From the NCBI GenBank assembly GCA_017441585.1, contig JAFRWW010000047.1:1-64000 (forward strand): a stretch of 64,000 nt of DNA, given 5' to 3'. The notes under the pieces are model-generated. The model saw only the letters and a program-made list of their open reading frames with translations, made no database searches and was not told where the DNA came from. Every line of letters begins with the position of its first letter. The first letter of the stretch is position 1. This document shows positions 26,597-36,121 of this stretch, piece by piece. The stretch is from Lachnospiraceae bacterium (lineage in GTDB: Bacteria; Bacillota; Clostridia; Lachnospirales; Lachnospiraceae). The position numbers were made by a program, and so were the translations under genes.

Positions 26597-27520
26597 TCAA
26601 ACATTTAACTGACGTAATTTTCCAATAAGCTTTCCAAAATACTCCGGCAAAGGTGCATTTGTCTCTATATACTCTCCCGTCACGGGATGTAAAAAGCCAA
26701 GAGTCATGGCATGCAGGCACTGGCCCTTGAGTTCCTTAAAACGCTTGTTCACATTGGGATTGCCATAGACCTCGTCTCCCAGCAGCGAATGGCCTATATG
26801 AGCCATATGGACCCTGATCTGATGGGTACGGCCTGTCTCCAGCACACACTCGGCCATGGTAAAGCCCTTAAAGCGCTCCAGCACCTTATAATGGGTCACG
26901 GCGCGCTTCCCGCCTGCCACCACTGCTATCTTTTTGCGGTCCTTTGTGCTCCTGCCAAGGGGCGCATCTATGACGCCTTCATCATTTTTAAGATTACCGT
27001 TCACTATAGCTATATATTTTCTGTTGATAGTATGGGCTTTAAGCTGGGCCGCTATGGATTCATGGGCCAGATCATTCTTACAGGCTATCACTGCGCCTGT
27101 GGTATCCATGTCTATCCTGTGTACTATCCCGGGGCGCATCACTCCGCCTATCCCCGACAGATCATGACAGTGATACAAAAGGGCGTTCACCATAGTGCCG
27201 GTGATATGGGTATTATCGGGATGTACCACCATGCCCTTAGGCTTATTCACCACGATGACATCACTGTCTTCATAAAGGATATCAAGGGGGATATCCTCGG
27301 GCACCACATCAAGGGGAATTGCAGGCGGAATGGTTACGCAATACTCTTCCCCTGAACATACTTTATAGGAGGCCTTACGCAGCGGTGATGCCCTCTCCTC
27401 ATCCAAAAGTTTCGCCACTCTGGATCGTGAAATATTATCAAGTTTTTGGGCAAGAAAAGAATCAAGCCTTTGGCCTGATTCCTCTTCGCTCACTATAAAT
27501 GTAAATATCTCATCTTCCAT
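26597..27520 (-). CDS. RluA/RluD-family 23S rRNA pseudouridine synthase
   Basis: 307 residues. An N-terminal S4-like RNA-binding domain (about 15-75, GQRLDSFLAQKL...SRSRVAKLL) is followed by the catalytic domain with RPGIVHRIDMDTTGA; the catalytic aspartate is in HRID. TGRTHQIRVHMAHIGHSLLGDEVYG is the second signature. In Firmicutes this gene (ylyB type) is usually next to lspA, as here. It isomerises uridines in large-subunit rRNA; the exact target positions are not deducible. Confidence 0.93.
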   Translation of the reverse strand: MEDEIFTFIVSEEESGQRLDSFLAQKLDNISRSRVAKLLDEERASPLRKASYKVCSGEEYCVTIPPAIPLDVVPEDIPLDILYEDSDVIVVNKPKGMVVHPDNTHITGTMVNALLYHCHDLSGIGGVMRPGIVHRIDMDTTGAVIACKNDLAHESIAAQLKAHTINRKYIAIVNGNLKNDEGVIDAPLGRSTKDRKKIAVVAGGKRAVTHYKVLERFKGFTMAECVLETGRTHQIRVHMAHIGHSLLGDEVYGNPNVNKRFKELKGQCLHAMTLGFLHPVTGEYIETNAPLPEYFGKLIGKLRQLNV

Positions 27521-27598
27521 GTACTTTACCCCAAAGAGCCACCGCTTCTATAGTTAAATCCCTAAAATACATCTTCACAACGATAAAAATGAATCCAC

Positions 27599-28117
27599 TC
27601 ACTCTTCATCAGGATGCTTTTCCTTAAACAGCTCATCATCCTTATACATGAAGATCAGCATAAAGAAAAGCAGGAAAGAACCGATGGTGACATAGCAGTC
27701 GGCCACGTTGAAAATGGGAAAATCAATGATCCTGGCGTAAATGAAGTCCACCACGTATATGGTGATGCTCCTGTCGATGAGATTACCGAAGGCTCCCGCG
27801 GCTATGAGAAGCAGCACATAGCGCAACGCCCTGTATTTATCATCTGCCGACAGTTTCACTATCATCCATGCGGCAAAGATCATAAATGCGACTCCCACCA
27901 CGATAAAGAATACGCGCTGGTTCTGGAGCATGCCAAAGGCAGCCCCCCGATTTTCAAGATAACGAAATTCAAAAACTCCGTCAATTATGGAAAAAGGTTC
28001 CTTATCCTTGAGTTTAACTATGGCCAGTATCTTTGTATATCTGTCAAGACACACCAACACTATGAACACCAACAGGTCCATGAGCAGTGTGGTGATCCTT
28101 TTTTTCTTATCCTTCAT
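27599..28117 (-). CDS. lspA: Lipoprotein signal peptidase (signal peptidase II)
   Basis: 172 residues with four membrane helices. It cleaves the signal peptide from prolipoproteins at the lipid-modified cysteine. The catalytic aspartates are in GNLIDR and in FNVADCYVTIG. ENRGAAFGML is the third conserved box. It is directly upstream of the rluD-type gene, the usual order. Its SD (AAGAGATC) is modest. Confidence 0.96.
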   Translation of the reverse strand: MKDKKKRITTLLMDLLVFIVLVCLDRYTKILAIVKLKDKEPFSIIDGVFEFRYLENRGAAFGMLQNQRVFFIVVGVAFMIFAAWMIVKLSADDKYRALRYVLLLIAAGAFGNLIDRSITIYVVDFIYARIIDFPIFNVADCYVTIGSFLLFFMLIFMYKDDELFKEKHPDEE

Positions 28118-28176
28118 ATTTGATCTCTTATTCTAAGATCCTTCATCGCTTTTCCCTCATAAAGGACCATATCAAC

Positions 28177-28210
28177 TGTCATCCTAAAGCCTTGGAAGAA
28201 TCTTTATATA
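28177..28210. repeat. Degenerate copy of the dispersed repeat
   Basis: TGTCATCCTAAAG...GGAAGAATCTTTATATA between aroB and lspA matches half of the dispersed repeat found at 1-136 and 774-925. Confidence 0.5.
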
Positions 28211-28224
28211 TAGGCAATATTATA

Positions 28225-29328
28225 TCAGTCTCTTTCGTTAAAATATATTTCATTCAGGGCAAAGCGCATTTCGTCATCGGTGACTGTCCTGTCGATAAAC
28301 GCGCCTCCCACTTTTTTAAGGAGTATAAAACGGATGGTATCACCGTCAGCCTTTTTATCGGATTTAGTCAGGCGTATTATCTCTTCCACGTCGATATCAT
28401 CCACGGTTATGGGCAGGTTAAAGGGCATGAAGAAATCTCTTATCTCATAACACTCCTCGGCTGAGAGGAGCTGCCTCTTATATGAGATGATGGCGGCGCA
28501 AACACAGCCTAAGGCCACGCACTCGCCATGAGTCAGCTTAAAATCCTTATATTTTTCAATGGCGTGTCCCAGGGTATGTCCGAAATTAAGGAGGGCTCTC
28601 TCACCCTTTTCCTTGGGATCCTTTTCCACCACTGCCTTTTTGATGAGACAGCTTTCATAGATCATATGCTCCAATGCCTCAGGCTCCTTATCATTGATCT
28701 CGTTAAAACTGTCTATGAGCCAGGTGTAAAAAGGCTCGCTCTTGATGATGCCGTGCTTTAGCACTTCAGCCATGCCGGAAGCAAACTGACGGTCCGACAG
28801 GGTCTTTAAGGTAGAAGTGTTCATATATACCAGGGACGGCATATGAAAGGCCCCCACCATATTTTTATAAGCGTCCAAATCCACGCCTGTCTTGCCGCCT
28901 ATGCTGGAATCCGTCTGTGAAAGTAAAGTGGTGGGTATCTGGATAAAACTGATGCCCCTGAGGTAAGTGGCCGCCGCATATCCGGTCAGATCACCCACTA
29001 CTCCGCCGCCTAAAGCGGCCAGCATGTCATGTCTGTCAAAGTGTTCCTCGATGAGGAACTTATACAGTTCCTTAACCGTATCCAAATTCTTATTTTCCTC
29101 GCCGGCAGGGATGGTATATACCGTAACCTTTCCGCAAAGAGACGTAAGGATATCCTGAACCTCCTTTGCGTATAAAGGGCCCACGTTTGAATCCGTCACG
29201 ATGCAGACCTTCCTGCCCTGAAGGGACAGTTCAGACAGCACATATTCCCTGAGCATGGAAAAATCATTGTTTATAACTATTTTGTAACATTCGCTTCCTT
29301 CGTAGGATACTGGGATTATCTTAGACAC
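28225..29328 (-). CDS. aroB: 3-dehydroquinate synthase
   Basis: Second step of the shikimate pathway: converts DAHP to 3-dehydroquinate with NAD and a divalent metal. 367 residues from GTG at 29328, chosen because GAGGT lies 7 nt upstream and the conserved fold begins there; the next upstream frame start has no SD. Signatures are GGGVVGDLTGYAAATYLRG (NAD site), PTTLLSQTDSSIGGKTGVD and the metal ligands in HGIIKSE, NFGHTLGHAIE and LTHGECVALG. Confidence 0.95.
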   Translation of the reverse strand: MSKIIPVSYEGSECYKIVINNDFSMLREYVLSELSLQGRKVCIVTDSNVGPLYAKEVQDILTSLCGKVTVYTIPAGEENKNLDTVKELYKFLIEEHFDRHDMLAALGGGVVGDLTGYAAATYLRGISFIQIPTTLLSQTDSSIGGKTGVDLDAYKNMVGAFHMPSLVYMNTSTLKTLSDRQFASGMAEVLKHGIIKSEPFYTWLIDSFNEINDKEPEALEHMIYESCLIKKAVVEKDPKEKGERALLNFGHTLGHAIEKYKDFKLTHGECVALGCVCAAIISYKRQLLSAEECYEIRDFFMPFNLPITVDDIDVEEIIRLTKSDKKADGDTIRFILLKKVGGAFIDRTVTDDEMRFALNEIYFNERD

Positions 29329-29370
29329 GTTTATTACCTCACAAAACCATTTAACTGCCTGCAATAATAA

Positions 29371-29393
29371 GGGGCAGCCCGGAAGGCTGCCCC
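29371..29393 (-). terminator. Probable terminator behind sepF
   Basis: A perfect 9-bp stem GGGGCAGCC/GGCTGCCCC with a 5-nt loop lies 18 bp past the sepF stop. On the minus strand it is followed by TTATTATT, a weaker T-tract. Confidence 0.7.
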
Positions 29394-29411
29394 GAAAAAA
29401 ATCTAAACCGA

Positions 29412-29879
29412 TCAGATCCTGGACACCGGCGAAGAATCATCACCTGACTTATCATCGTCATCGGTATCTCCCATAACACCTACTCCGGGAGGAGTAACAA
29501 GGAAGATATAATGTGATATCTGCTGAAGCTGTCCATCCATAGCGCAGGTAGCGCCGGAGATAAAGTCGATTATTCTCTGAGCCTCGCTGACATCCAGTCC
29601 CTCGAGATTGAGATTGACTATCCTGTTCTGAAGGAGAGTCTCCACGATCTGCTTAGCCTCACGAATTCCTGAAGGCTTATAAAGTACTACATCCATACCG
29701 GGGGCAGAACTGTTCCTGTTCCTCGATGCCTTCTTTATAGGCGTAACTTTTTTTGACTCGCGCTTAGGACCATCATATTCCTCATCATTATCATCACCGT
29801 CATAATCATAATAATCATCATCATAATCATTGACTCTGAACGCGCCTAATACCTTGTCGAACATTCCGTTTGAACCCAT
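29412..29879 (-). CDS. sepF: Cell division protein SepF
   Basis: 155 residues. SepF anchors and bundles FtsZ at the septum. The N-terminal membrane-targeting helix (MFDKVLGAFRV) precedes an acidic D/Y-rich linker (about 18-45) and the C-terminal SepF domain (about 60-135) with VVLYKPSGIREAKQIVETL, NLEGLDVSEAQRIIDFISG and YIFLVTPPGV. It follows the YggS-type gene by 14 bp, the usual ylmE-sepF order. Confidence 0.95.
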   Translation of the reverse strand: MGSNGMFDKVLGAFRVNDYDDDYYDYDGDDNDEEYDGPKRESKKVTPIKKASRNRNSSAPGMDVVLYKPSGIREAKQIVETLLQNRIVNLNLEGLDVSEAQRIIDFISGATCAMDGQLQQISHYIFLVTPPGVGVMGDTDDDDKSGDDSSPVSRI

Positions 29880-29893
29880 TTATAAACCTCCTA

Positions 29894-30619
29894 TCAGATG
29901 CTAATACTGTAATCCCTCTCTCCGAATATGCCGGTACCTACTCTCACAAAGGTCGCCCCCTCTTCTACGGCGACTCTGTAATCTCCCGTCATACCCATTG
30001 AAAGGAGTGGTCTGTCTGAATCAAAACACCCACGAGTACTATTATCTGACAAATCTGATGTTATGTCAACACAATTTTGATATAAATTTGCAAATATTGA
30101 ACGGTTTTCCTCTTCGTCCACTACATATGGTGCCACAGTCATGAGTCCTCTGACCCTTAGATTTGGCAGTGCGGCTATACTTTTCACCAGTTCCTTAAGG
30201 TCCGAAAGAGAGGTTCCAAACTTGCTCTCCTCCCCTGCCACATTGACTTCCACCAGTATATCCATGGTGATATCCCGCTTTGCGGCCTGCTTGCTGATCT
30301 CCTGTGCCAGATGCAGTGAATCCACACTGTGGATGAGACAGACCTTATCGATTATGTATTTCACCTTATTGGTCTGGAGATGACCGATCATATGCCAGCG
30401 AACATCCGAAGGCATCTTATCATATTTATCAAGGATCTCCTGGACCTTATTCTCGCCGAAGTCGCGCATACCGGCATCATAGGCTTCCATGAGCATGGGG
30501 ACGGGCTTGGTCTTGCTCACCGCGATGAGAGTGACCTCATCAATATTTCTGCCGGAGCGCTCACACGCCGCCTTAATATTCGCTTTTACGTTTTCGATGT
30601 TTTCTTTTATTGTACTCAT
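29894..30619 (-). CDS. YggS-family PLP-binding protein (PLP homeostasis)
   Basis: 241 residues. The family binds pyridoxal phosphate on a lysine but has no proven enzymatic activity; it balances PLP and amino-acid pools. The PLP lysine is in LIAVSKTKP (about residue 36). Further signatures are MRDFGENKVQEILDKYD, WHMIGHLQTNKVKY, RGLMTVAPY and LSMGMTGDYRVAVEEGATFVRVGTGIFGER. It is the upstream partner of sepF. Confidence 0.94.
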   Translation of the reverse strand: MSTIKENIENVKANIKAACERSGRNIDEVTLIAVSKTKPVPMLMEAYDAGMRDFGENKVQEILDKYDKMPSDVRWHMIGHLQTNKVKYIIDKVCLIHSVDSLHLAQEISKQAAKRDITMDILVEVNVAGEESKFGTSLSDLKELVKSIAALPNLRVRGLMTVAPYVVDEEENRSIFANLYQNCVDITSDLSDNSTRGCFDSDRPLLSMGMTGDYRVAVEEGATFVRVGTGIFGERDYSISI

Positions 30620-30654
30620 ATCGCTTTACTCTTTATACATTTATTGATATGCCC

Positions 30655-30702
30655 GGTCTGTCAGGATCCTTCGTCACTTCGTTCCTCAGGATGACATAGA
30701 CC
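30655..30702. repeat. Short copy of the dispersed repeat
   Basis: TCAGGATCCTTCGTCACTTC...CAGGATGACA in the gap between the HlyD-like gene and yggS. The outer ends GGTCT and AGACC are inverted, so the copy is hairpin-forming. Confidence 0.55.
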
Positions 30703-30736
30703 GACACTTAATTAATAATGGACCGACACTTTTTGA

Positions 30737-32140
30737 TCACTCAAAGACCAGTTCGTCGTCATGCACGCTGGAGCCGTCCAACACTATGTGATCATAGACC
30801 GACAGACCATAATCCGTATAGGACTCCACTATGGCATACTCCTCATTCTGATACAGGATATTGATCTGGGTAAAATCGGCGTAACCTTTATTCATGTTAT
30901 AGACGCCCACCAGTGTGCTCTTTTTGCCTATGGCGTATTTATCCAGATGGTTCGGAGCTATGATATAGTCGCCGAGCCTGAAATCCGCCACATCCACATA
31001 CATCTCGCCCTCTATACTGTAATAGATCTGGGCCGGAACCGTCTCAGTAGAAAGACTACCGTCCTCAAGGTAAGTCTCCCTGATAAAGCCGGGGCCATCC
31101 TTTGAGTTCTCGTTATAGTATTCCTCCGGGATCAGATAAAAATCCCTTTCCACTATGGCGCTGTTGGGGATCTTAAGCCCCTTCTGGGCCTGAAGCATAA
31201 GCTCCACATCCAGATATCTGTCCGTAGCAAAGGTGATCATGGAATTAGTGAAATCCAGTTTACAGTAATGATCACCCTCTTTGTCGATAAAGCAATTCAC
31301 CTTGCCCCAGGATACATCGCCTGTCTTTATGAACCTGACCTCAATATAGGACTTTTCCTCCAGTTCATGGAAACGCTTCTCATCGATGGGAATGACTATG
31401 GACCAGTTCTCCTGGGTGATCAGTTTATATACATCTTCGCCCTGGGCCACCATGGCACCGGAGTAGAGCTGTTCCTTGGGATGCTCCTCCTCGTCAAAGA
31501 TGGATGCGTCAATATCAGAAACCGTCAGATCCTCCAGCCCGTCCACGGAATAGACCACTATGCCACTGGTAGGCGCATAGGAATACTTAAGGGAATTAAG
31601 CACTGTCCTGTCTGTAACCTGGGAAAGGGATTCGGTGACATTTCGGCTGGTCAGCTTATTTACCGTACCCTGGATGCTGAGTTTGAAATCATATACCGAA
31701 TCAAAACTGTAATCGGTATATGTATTCTTGTAATTGACGATCTGGGTCTTGAGCTCGTTCATATCCTCGCTCTTGAGAGTTTCATTTCCCTCATTGCTCA
31801 CACTCAGCAGGTCATTGAGCCTGCCGGTCTCATCCACGGTATAAACCAGGGAATTGGCCGCTATGCGTTCTCCCTCCCTGGCGTAATAATTGATATAGCC
31901 CAGGTTCTGGGTGCTGCACACCTCTTCTTCCCTCAAAGCCACGCCCCTGTAGGTATTGTCAGTGGCCAGGGATCCCTCCTTCACCTCATAGGGGATGATC
32001 TGTTTTGCGTTTATGGACTGGAATACTATGATGATGAAATACGCAAAGACAAATATAAAAATGACGGGACCGATGATCGAGCTCGTCTTTTGAGGCATGG
32101 GTATTACATTATCTTCGTTACGTTTCTTTCTGCGCGCCAT
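30737..32140 (-). CDS. HlyD-like membrane protein
   Basis: 467 residues from the ATG at 32140 (MARRKKRNEDN). A longer frame reaching 32224 would start before the terminator of the preceding gene, so it is rejected; the SD is weak. One N-terminal helix (about 23-45) is followed by a long extracytoplasmic part with a barrel-sandwich-like layout: REEEVCSTQNLGYINYYAREGERI, then a helical stretch, then APTSGIVVYSVDGLEDL and later beta regions. It resembles HlyD-type adaptor proteins often found beside sepF in Clostridia. No ABC transporter or outer-membrane partner is adjacent, so a transport role is unproven. Confidence 0.8.
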   Translation of the reverse strand: MARRKKRNEDNVIPMPQKTSSIIGPVIFIFVFAYFIIIVFQSINAKQIIPYEVKEGSLATDNTYRGVALREEEVCSTQNLGYINYYAREGERIAANSLVYTVDETGRLNDLLSVSNEGNETLKSEDMNELKTQIVNYKNTYTDYSFDSVYDFKLSIQGTVNKLTSRNVTESLSQVTDRTVLNSLKYSYAPTSGIVVYSVDGLEDLTVSDIDASIFDEEEHPKEQLYSGAMVAQGEDVYKLITQENWSIVIPIDEKRFHELEEKSYIEVRFIKTGDVSWGKVNCFIDKEGDHYCKLDFTNSMITFATDRYLDVELMLQAQKGLKIPNSAIVERDFYLIPEEYYNENSKDGPGFIRETYLEDGSLSTETVPAQIYYSIEGEMYVDVADFRLGDYIIAPNHLDKYAIGKKSTLVGVYNMNKGYADFTQINILYQNEEYAIVESYTDYGLSVYDHIVLDGSSVHDDELVFE

Positions 32141-32164
32141 TTCACATATACATTCATTCGCGAG

Positions 32165-32193
32165 TACAAAAGGGGCTGACACAGGCAGCCCCC
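32165..32193 (-). terminator. Rho-independent terminator behind the P-loop gene
   Basis: On the minus strand the stem GGGGCTG/CAGCCCC (32172-32178 with 32186-32192) is followed by TTTTGT. It supports starting the HlyD-like gene downstream of this site. Confidence 0.75.
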
Positions 32194-32227
32194 TTGAGAT
32201 TATCAAACAAATATTACAAAACAACTA

Positions 32228-32629
32228 TCAGATAAGCATAGCCTTCACGTCATCGCAAAGAGTGGAAGAATCCACGGAAGCGCTGGCCATGCACTTTATA
32301 TCGTACTTCTCAGTCAATGCGCTTATCTTGATGGCAGCCTTCTCAAAATCCTCTCCGGCTATCTTACGGAGACGGTCTATGTATATTTCCTTAAGGTCGT
32401 GATCGGCAGATATGATACCGGCTACAAATCCGGCAAACTCCTCAGCTGTAGTAATGGAATAGTCGCTTACATTAATAAGCCTGACACTGTTTTTAAGTTC
32501 GTACATATGAGAATTATCCAGATCCAGGAAAACTATATTCCCGTCTGAAACACCTGCCGCCGCATTTGCTTTTTCCAGTAAGACCTTAGTCTTGCCGGAT
32601 CCCTTCTCTCCTGCCAATAACTGAACCAT
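32228..32629 (-). CDS. Small P-loop ATP-binding protein
   Basis: 133 residues. The Walker A motif GEKGSGKT is at about 7-14 and a Walker-B-like strand NIVFLDLD follows at about 31-38. No DNA-binding or membrane region is seen. The protein is shorter than most P-loop ATPases and looks like a minimal nucleotide-binding domain. It stands alone between the HlyD-like gene and the carboxypeptidase gene, with a terminator behind it. The substrate or partner is unknown. Confidence 0.7.
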   Translation of the reverse strand: MVQLLAGEKGSGKTKVLLEKANAAAGVSDGNIVFLDLDNSHMYELKNSVRLINVSDYSITTAEEFAGFVAGIISADHDLKEIYIDRLRKIAGEDFEKAAIKISALTEKYDIKCMASASVDSSTLCDDVKAMLI

Positions 32630-32723
32630 AAGAATGACCTCCTTAAATATATTGCGCGGTTATTACGCCCCGCTTAATGATTATATAATATTTTGAGCAA
32701 AATAACAAGTTAAAACCACTTGT

Positions 32724-33713
32724 CTATTCATCAATTTTATCCAGAAGCTGATTCATGTGGGAATACAGTATCCCACGCTCCCTGGCCCGCATGACAATGG
32801 AAATGTAAGGCCTGCCGGTCTCATCCTCCGACAGCATCACCAGATTGTTTCCGGCGGCCATGGTGGTGCCCGTCTTTCCACCGATGACATTCACGCCCCC
32901 GGGCGGCAGTACATCGCCCTTCAGGAACAGATTGGTGGATTTAAAGGTCATCTCCTTATAATCGCCGGCTGCGGTCCTGTAATTAAAAGTGTATTCCTTT
33001 TCGTTTATTATCTTTTGGAACCACTCATAGGTAATAGCCTTGTTAAACATGAGATACATGTCATAAGCCGTGGTATAATGCTCTTCATTATGCAGTCCGT
33101 GGGGATTGACAAAATGAGTATGGGTAGCCCCGAGCCTTTTCGCCTCCGCATTCATCATGTCGGCAAAAGCCTCTTCAGACACTGCGAAATGCTCCGCAAT
33201 GGCCACTGCCGCGTCATTACCCGAATACATCAAAAGCGCATGCAGCGCCTGATCCAGATTCATGGAATCTCCGGGCTCAAAACCGCACAGCTGTGCTCCA
33301 GACTCCGTGATCTTTACATTTTCGGAACAGGTGACGATGTCCTCCTCAGAGCCATTCTCCATGGCGATTATGGCAGTCATCACCTTAGTCATGCTGGCAG
33401 GATACAGCTGTTCAAAGACATTGTCCGAAAACCTGGTGTCGCATCCGTTCACGTCAAAAAGGCCGGCAGATGCATAATCCTTATCCTTGCCGTCCTCCAT
33501 GAGGCTTTGGTCCTTACCTTCCACTATGCAAAGATCCTGTGAAAAGGGCTCCACTCTGCCGCCTGCTATCTCGGTGACACCGTACACGGAACCCTCAGGC
33601 AGATCTTCAAAGGCCATCTGAGGCTTTTTACCGCATGCAGTCAGCAATATGCTCATACCTGCGGCTGTCAGAAAACATATACTCTTTATTACGTGATCAT
33701 TTATACATCTCAC
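32724..33713 (-). CDS. D-alanyl-D-alanine carboxypeptidase, lipoprotein form
   Basis: About 329 residues, a low-molecular-weight penicillin-binding protein trimming the terminal D-Ala of peptidoglycan stem peptides. The three active-site motifs are present: SMTK (in [12 protein letters not shown]), SGN (in [12 protein letters not shown]) and KTG (in [12 protein letters not shown]). The N-terminus has a signal sequence with lipobox LLTAC, so it is probably lipid-anchored. The start is uncertain: GTG at 33713 (GAGGAG 12 nt upstream) fits the signal peptide; TTG at 33737 is an alternative. It overlaps the end of mgsA by 17 nt. Confidence 0.9.
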   Translation of the reverse strand: MRCINDHVIKSICFLTAAGMSILLTACGKKPQMAFEDLPEGSVYGVTEIAGGRVEPFSQDLCIVEGKDQSLMEDGKDKDYASAGLFDVNGCDTRFSDNVFEQLYPASMTKVMTAIIAMENGSEEDIVTCSENVKITESGAQLCGFEPGDSMNLDQALHALLMYSGNDAAVAIAEHFAVSEEAFADMMNAEAKRLGATHTHFVNPHGLHNEEHYTTAYDMYLMFNKAITYEWFQKIINEKEYTFNYRTAAGDYKEMTFKSTNLFLKGDVLPPGGVNVIGGKTGTTMAAGNNLVMLSEDETGRPYISIVMRARERGILYSHMNQLLDKIDE

Positions 33714-34092
33714 GCCACTCAAGATCTCCTCTGTCAAGTGATTTGATCAGAAGCTCCGCCGTAGCCAGATTCGTGGCCAGAGGAATATTATGGGTGTCAC
33801 AGAGCCTGGCAACGTTAGTCACGTCCGGCTCGTGATTCTTCCTCGTAAGCGGATCTCTCAAAAATATCACCAGATCGATCTGATTATGCTCGATCTGGGC
33901 TCCAAGCTGCTGTTCGCCGCCCAGATGTCCCGCCAGATATTTGTGGACGCTCAGGTTCGTGACCTCTTCTATGAGACGTCCCGTAGTACCTGTAGCATAC
34001 AACTCATTCTTTGACAGAATCCCTCTGTAGGCGATACAGAAGTTCTGCATCAGTTTCTTTTTCGCGTCATGCGCCATAAGACCTATGTTCAT
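33697..34092 (-). CDS. mgsA: Methylglyoxal synthase
   Basis: 131 residues. Converts dihydroxyacetone phosphate to methylglyoxal and phosphate, a bypass that relieves sugar-phosphate stress. Signatures are LMAHDAKK (N-terminal phosphate site), [11 protein letters not shown], the catalytic region [10 protein letters not shown] and VIFLRDPLT, and [14 protein letters not shown]. It is the last gene of the cell-shape cluster in many Lachnospiraceae, as here behind rodA. Confidence 0.95.
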   Translation of the reverse strand: MNIGLMAHDAKKKLMQNFCIAYRGILSKNELYATGTTGRLIEEVTNLSVHKYLAGHLGGEQQLGAQIEHNQIDLVIFLRDPLTRKNHEPDVTNVARLCDTHNIPLATNLATAELLIKSLDRGDLEWREMYK

Positions 34093-34179
34093 AACTCAAC
34101 CCCACCTTCTCCTTCTCAAAAATAACATACCAATTCACCGACGGGCGGCGCCCCCTCACATACGTTCGGCGGCAAATTC

Positions 34180-35310
34180 CTACCATTCCCCGTTTCTCAT
34201 ATCCCTCGGGTCCAGCGGCTGCAGCCCCACATTAAGCACAAGCCCCACGCCCAGGCACAGACTGACCATGGAAGTGGATCCGTAACTGATGAAGGGCAGC
34301 GGAATACCCGTATTCGGCATGAGTCCCGTGGTAACCGCGATATTCATAAAGCTCTGAAAGCCTATGTTCGCAGCCACTCCGGCACAGATAAGCCTTCCCG
34401 CCAGATCCTTTGCCCTGCGGCATATCCCCAGGATCTGGAAAACTATGCACCCCTGCAGGAAGATCACAGCCACACAACCGGCAAATCCCAGATCCTCGCC
34501 GATCATGGCAAAGATGAAATCAGTCTGGGGCTCGGAAATAAAATTACCGTTCTTGACGGAGGCTACCTCATTATTCTTGTAACCCTTTCCCGTCAGGCGC
34601 CCTGAGCCGATGGCTGTCATGGAATTCTGCTGCTGGTATCCTTCGGTATTAGAATACTTATCGGGCTGAAGCCAGGCCAGTATACGCGTCTGCTGATAAT
34701 CCTTGATCAGTTTCTGATCAGGCTGGATCACTATCATCAGCAAAATGGCCGCCACAGGCACAAACACCACCAGCACCGCCGTGATCAGCTTTATGCTCAG
34801 CCCCCCGATAAAAAGCAGAGCGCAAAAGATGATCAGTATCATGATGGTAGTGGACAGATCGGGCTGCTTGAATACCAGCACCAACGGTATCAGCATCATC
34901 CCGAACAGCTGCAGCAATACCTTAAAGGTATTTAACTTTTCCCTGTGTTTCATAATAAACTGTGCGAAAAATAAAATCAACAGTATTTTTGCAAGCTCTG
35001 AAGGCTGAAACCTGAAACTCCCGATTTCAAGCCATCTCTGGGCACCTTTTCCTTCGCTTCCCAAAAAGATAACGGCCGTTAACAATAAGATATTTCCGCC
35101 ATACAGTACCCAGTAAAAATTCAGGATCAGGGAATAATCTATGAGGGAAAGAATAACAAGACCCACCAGACCTATGATGAGTCCCTCGATCTGCTTCGTC
35201 TGATACGCTTCTCTGGCGCTGCCAATGGCCACTATTCCATACACGGTCTGAGCTATCACCAGCAGCAGCAGGAGAAAATTATAATTTTTTACGCTGTATC
35301 TTTTTAACAT
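34180..35310 (-). CDS. rodA: RodA/FtsW/SpoVE-family peptidoglycan glycosyltransferase
   Basis: 376 residues, about ten membrane helices. SEDS-family polymerase that makes glycan strands with a partner transpeptidase. The conserved RFQPSELAKI and PNTGIPLPFISYGSTSM motifs are present. The cluster context (mreBCD, PBP2) favours the elongation enzyme RodA rather than FtsW. It lies 3 bp behind minC; in related genomes minD and minE stand between these two. Confidence 0.9.
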   Translation of the reverse strand: MLKRYSVKNYNFLLLLLVIAQTVYGIVAIGSAREAYQTKQIEGLIIGLVGLVILSLIDYSLILNFYWVLYGGNILLLTAVIFLGSEGKGAQRWLEIGSFRFQPSELAKILLILFFAQFIMKHREKLNTFKVLLQLFGMMLIPLVLVFKQPDLSTTIMILIIFCALLFIGGLSIKLITAVLVVFVPVAAILLMIVIQPDQKLIKDYQQTRILAWLQPDKYSNTEGYQQQNSMTAIGSGRLTGKGYKNNEVASVKNGNFISEPQTDFIFAMIGEDLGFAGCVAVIFLQGCIVFQILGICRRAKDLAGRLICAGVAANIGFQSFMNIAVTTGLMPNTGIPLPFISYGSTSMVSLCLGVGLVLNVGLQPLDPRDMRNGEW

Positions 35311-35313
35311 ATC

Positions 35314-36054
35314 CTACAACAACCTGCTCCTGCAATTTTCGATAAAATCCTTTGATATGCCTTCCATCAGCACTCTGCCGTCCTTTTCATAAAAGATGCG
35401 GGCGCTGTTTTTTTTGATAAGGCTGTTGCCCAGGTCCTTCTGGGTCACATTTATCACCACGTCATTTATCACTACCGTGGCCAGCGCCTTTACGTCAAAA
35501 GCCGCCACGAAGTTAACCTTGGGATAAGTGGTATCCACCAACTCCTCATCCGGCTCCTCTTCCTCCTCATCATACATGACATTGCCGGCTATGGCCTCGC
35601 CGTAGAGTGTGCCGATGACCGTGATACTGCCACCCGAGACCACCGTAGCCCCGGGATTCACATCCCCGATCACTGTGAGGGCATAGGGAGACTCCAGCTT
35701 TTCTCCCGACTGAAGGGTTCCCACATACACCTGGCCCTTTGCGGCGTCCGAAGCCTGGGCGAACTCCTTCATGGCCCGCAGATAAAGGCTGTTTCTATCA
35801 TCATCCTTAACCACCACACATGAGATCCTGACATTGCTGGAGGAGGTGATGGCTTCAATAAGCTCATCTTCTTCCTCATCCGTCAGCTTACGGCCGGAAA
35901 ATGAGATGGCGCTGTTTGCATTGCCGAAGAATGCGGCATTGCGCTGAAATTTATCTCCCAGTTCCCGCACCAGATCCTCAAGGGGCGCCTGATCGTCAAG
36001 GACTATATTAAATCCGTTTTTAAAGCTTTTTATAACAACTGCATCTTTTGCCAT
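35314..36054 (-). CDS. minC: Septum-site-determining protein MinC, without adjacent minD/minE
   Basis: 246 residues. MinC blocks FtsZ assembly away from midcell. The N-terminal FtsZ-antagonist domain (about 5-100) and the C-terminal beta-helix (GTLQSGEKLESPYALTVIG, DVNPGATVVSGG) are present. The RSGQ motif that contacts MinD in known MinC reads QSGE here (115-118). An acidic loop DEEEEEPDEEL (162-172) interrupts the beta-helix. rodA follows after 3 bp, so minDE is not in the operon. Either minDE lies elsewhere or this MinC works without it. Confidence 0.9.
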   Translation of the reverse strand: MAKDAVVIKSFKNGFNIVLDDQAPLEDLVRELGDKFQRNAAFFGNANSAISFSGRKLTDEEEDELIEAITSSSNVRISCVVVKDDDRNSLYLRAMKEFAQASDAAKGQVYVGTLQSGEKLESPYALTVIGDVNPGATVVSGGSITVIGTLYGEAIAGNVMYDEEEEEPDEELVDTTYPKVNFVAAFDVKALATVVINDVVINVTQKDLGNSLIKKNSARIFYEKDGRVLMEGISKDFIENCRSRLL

Positions 36055-36121
36055 TATCTTAAACCCATTAATGCCCGATCATCCGTAATGATCCTGCCAT
36101 CAATTAATGATTCCGTCATTT

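Noticed and set aside
31268..32179. 303-codon plus-strand open frame across the HlyD-like gene
   Set aside because: Antisense to a real gene; no start signal or family match.
32757..33542. 261-codon plus-strand open frame
   Set aside because: Antisense to the carboxypeptidase gene, whose three catalytic motifs are clear.
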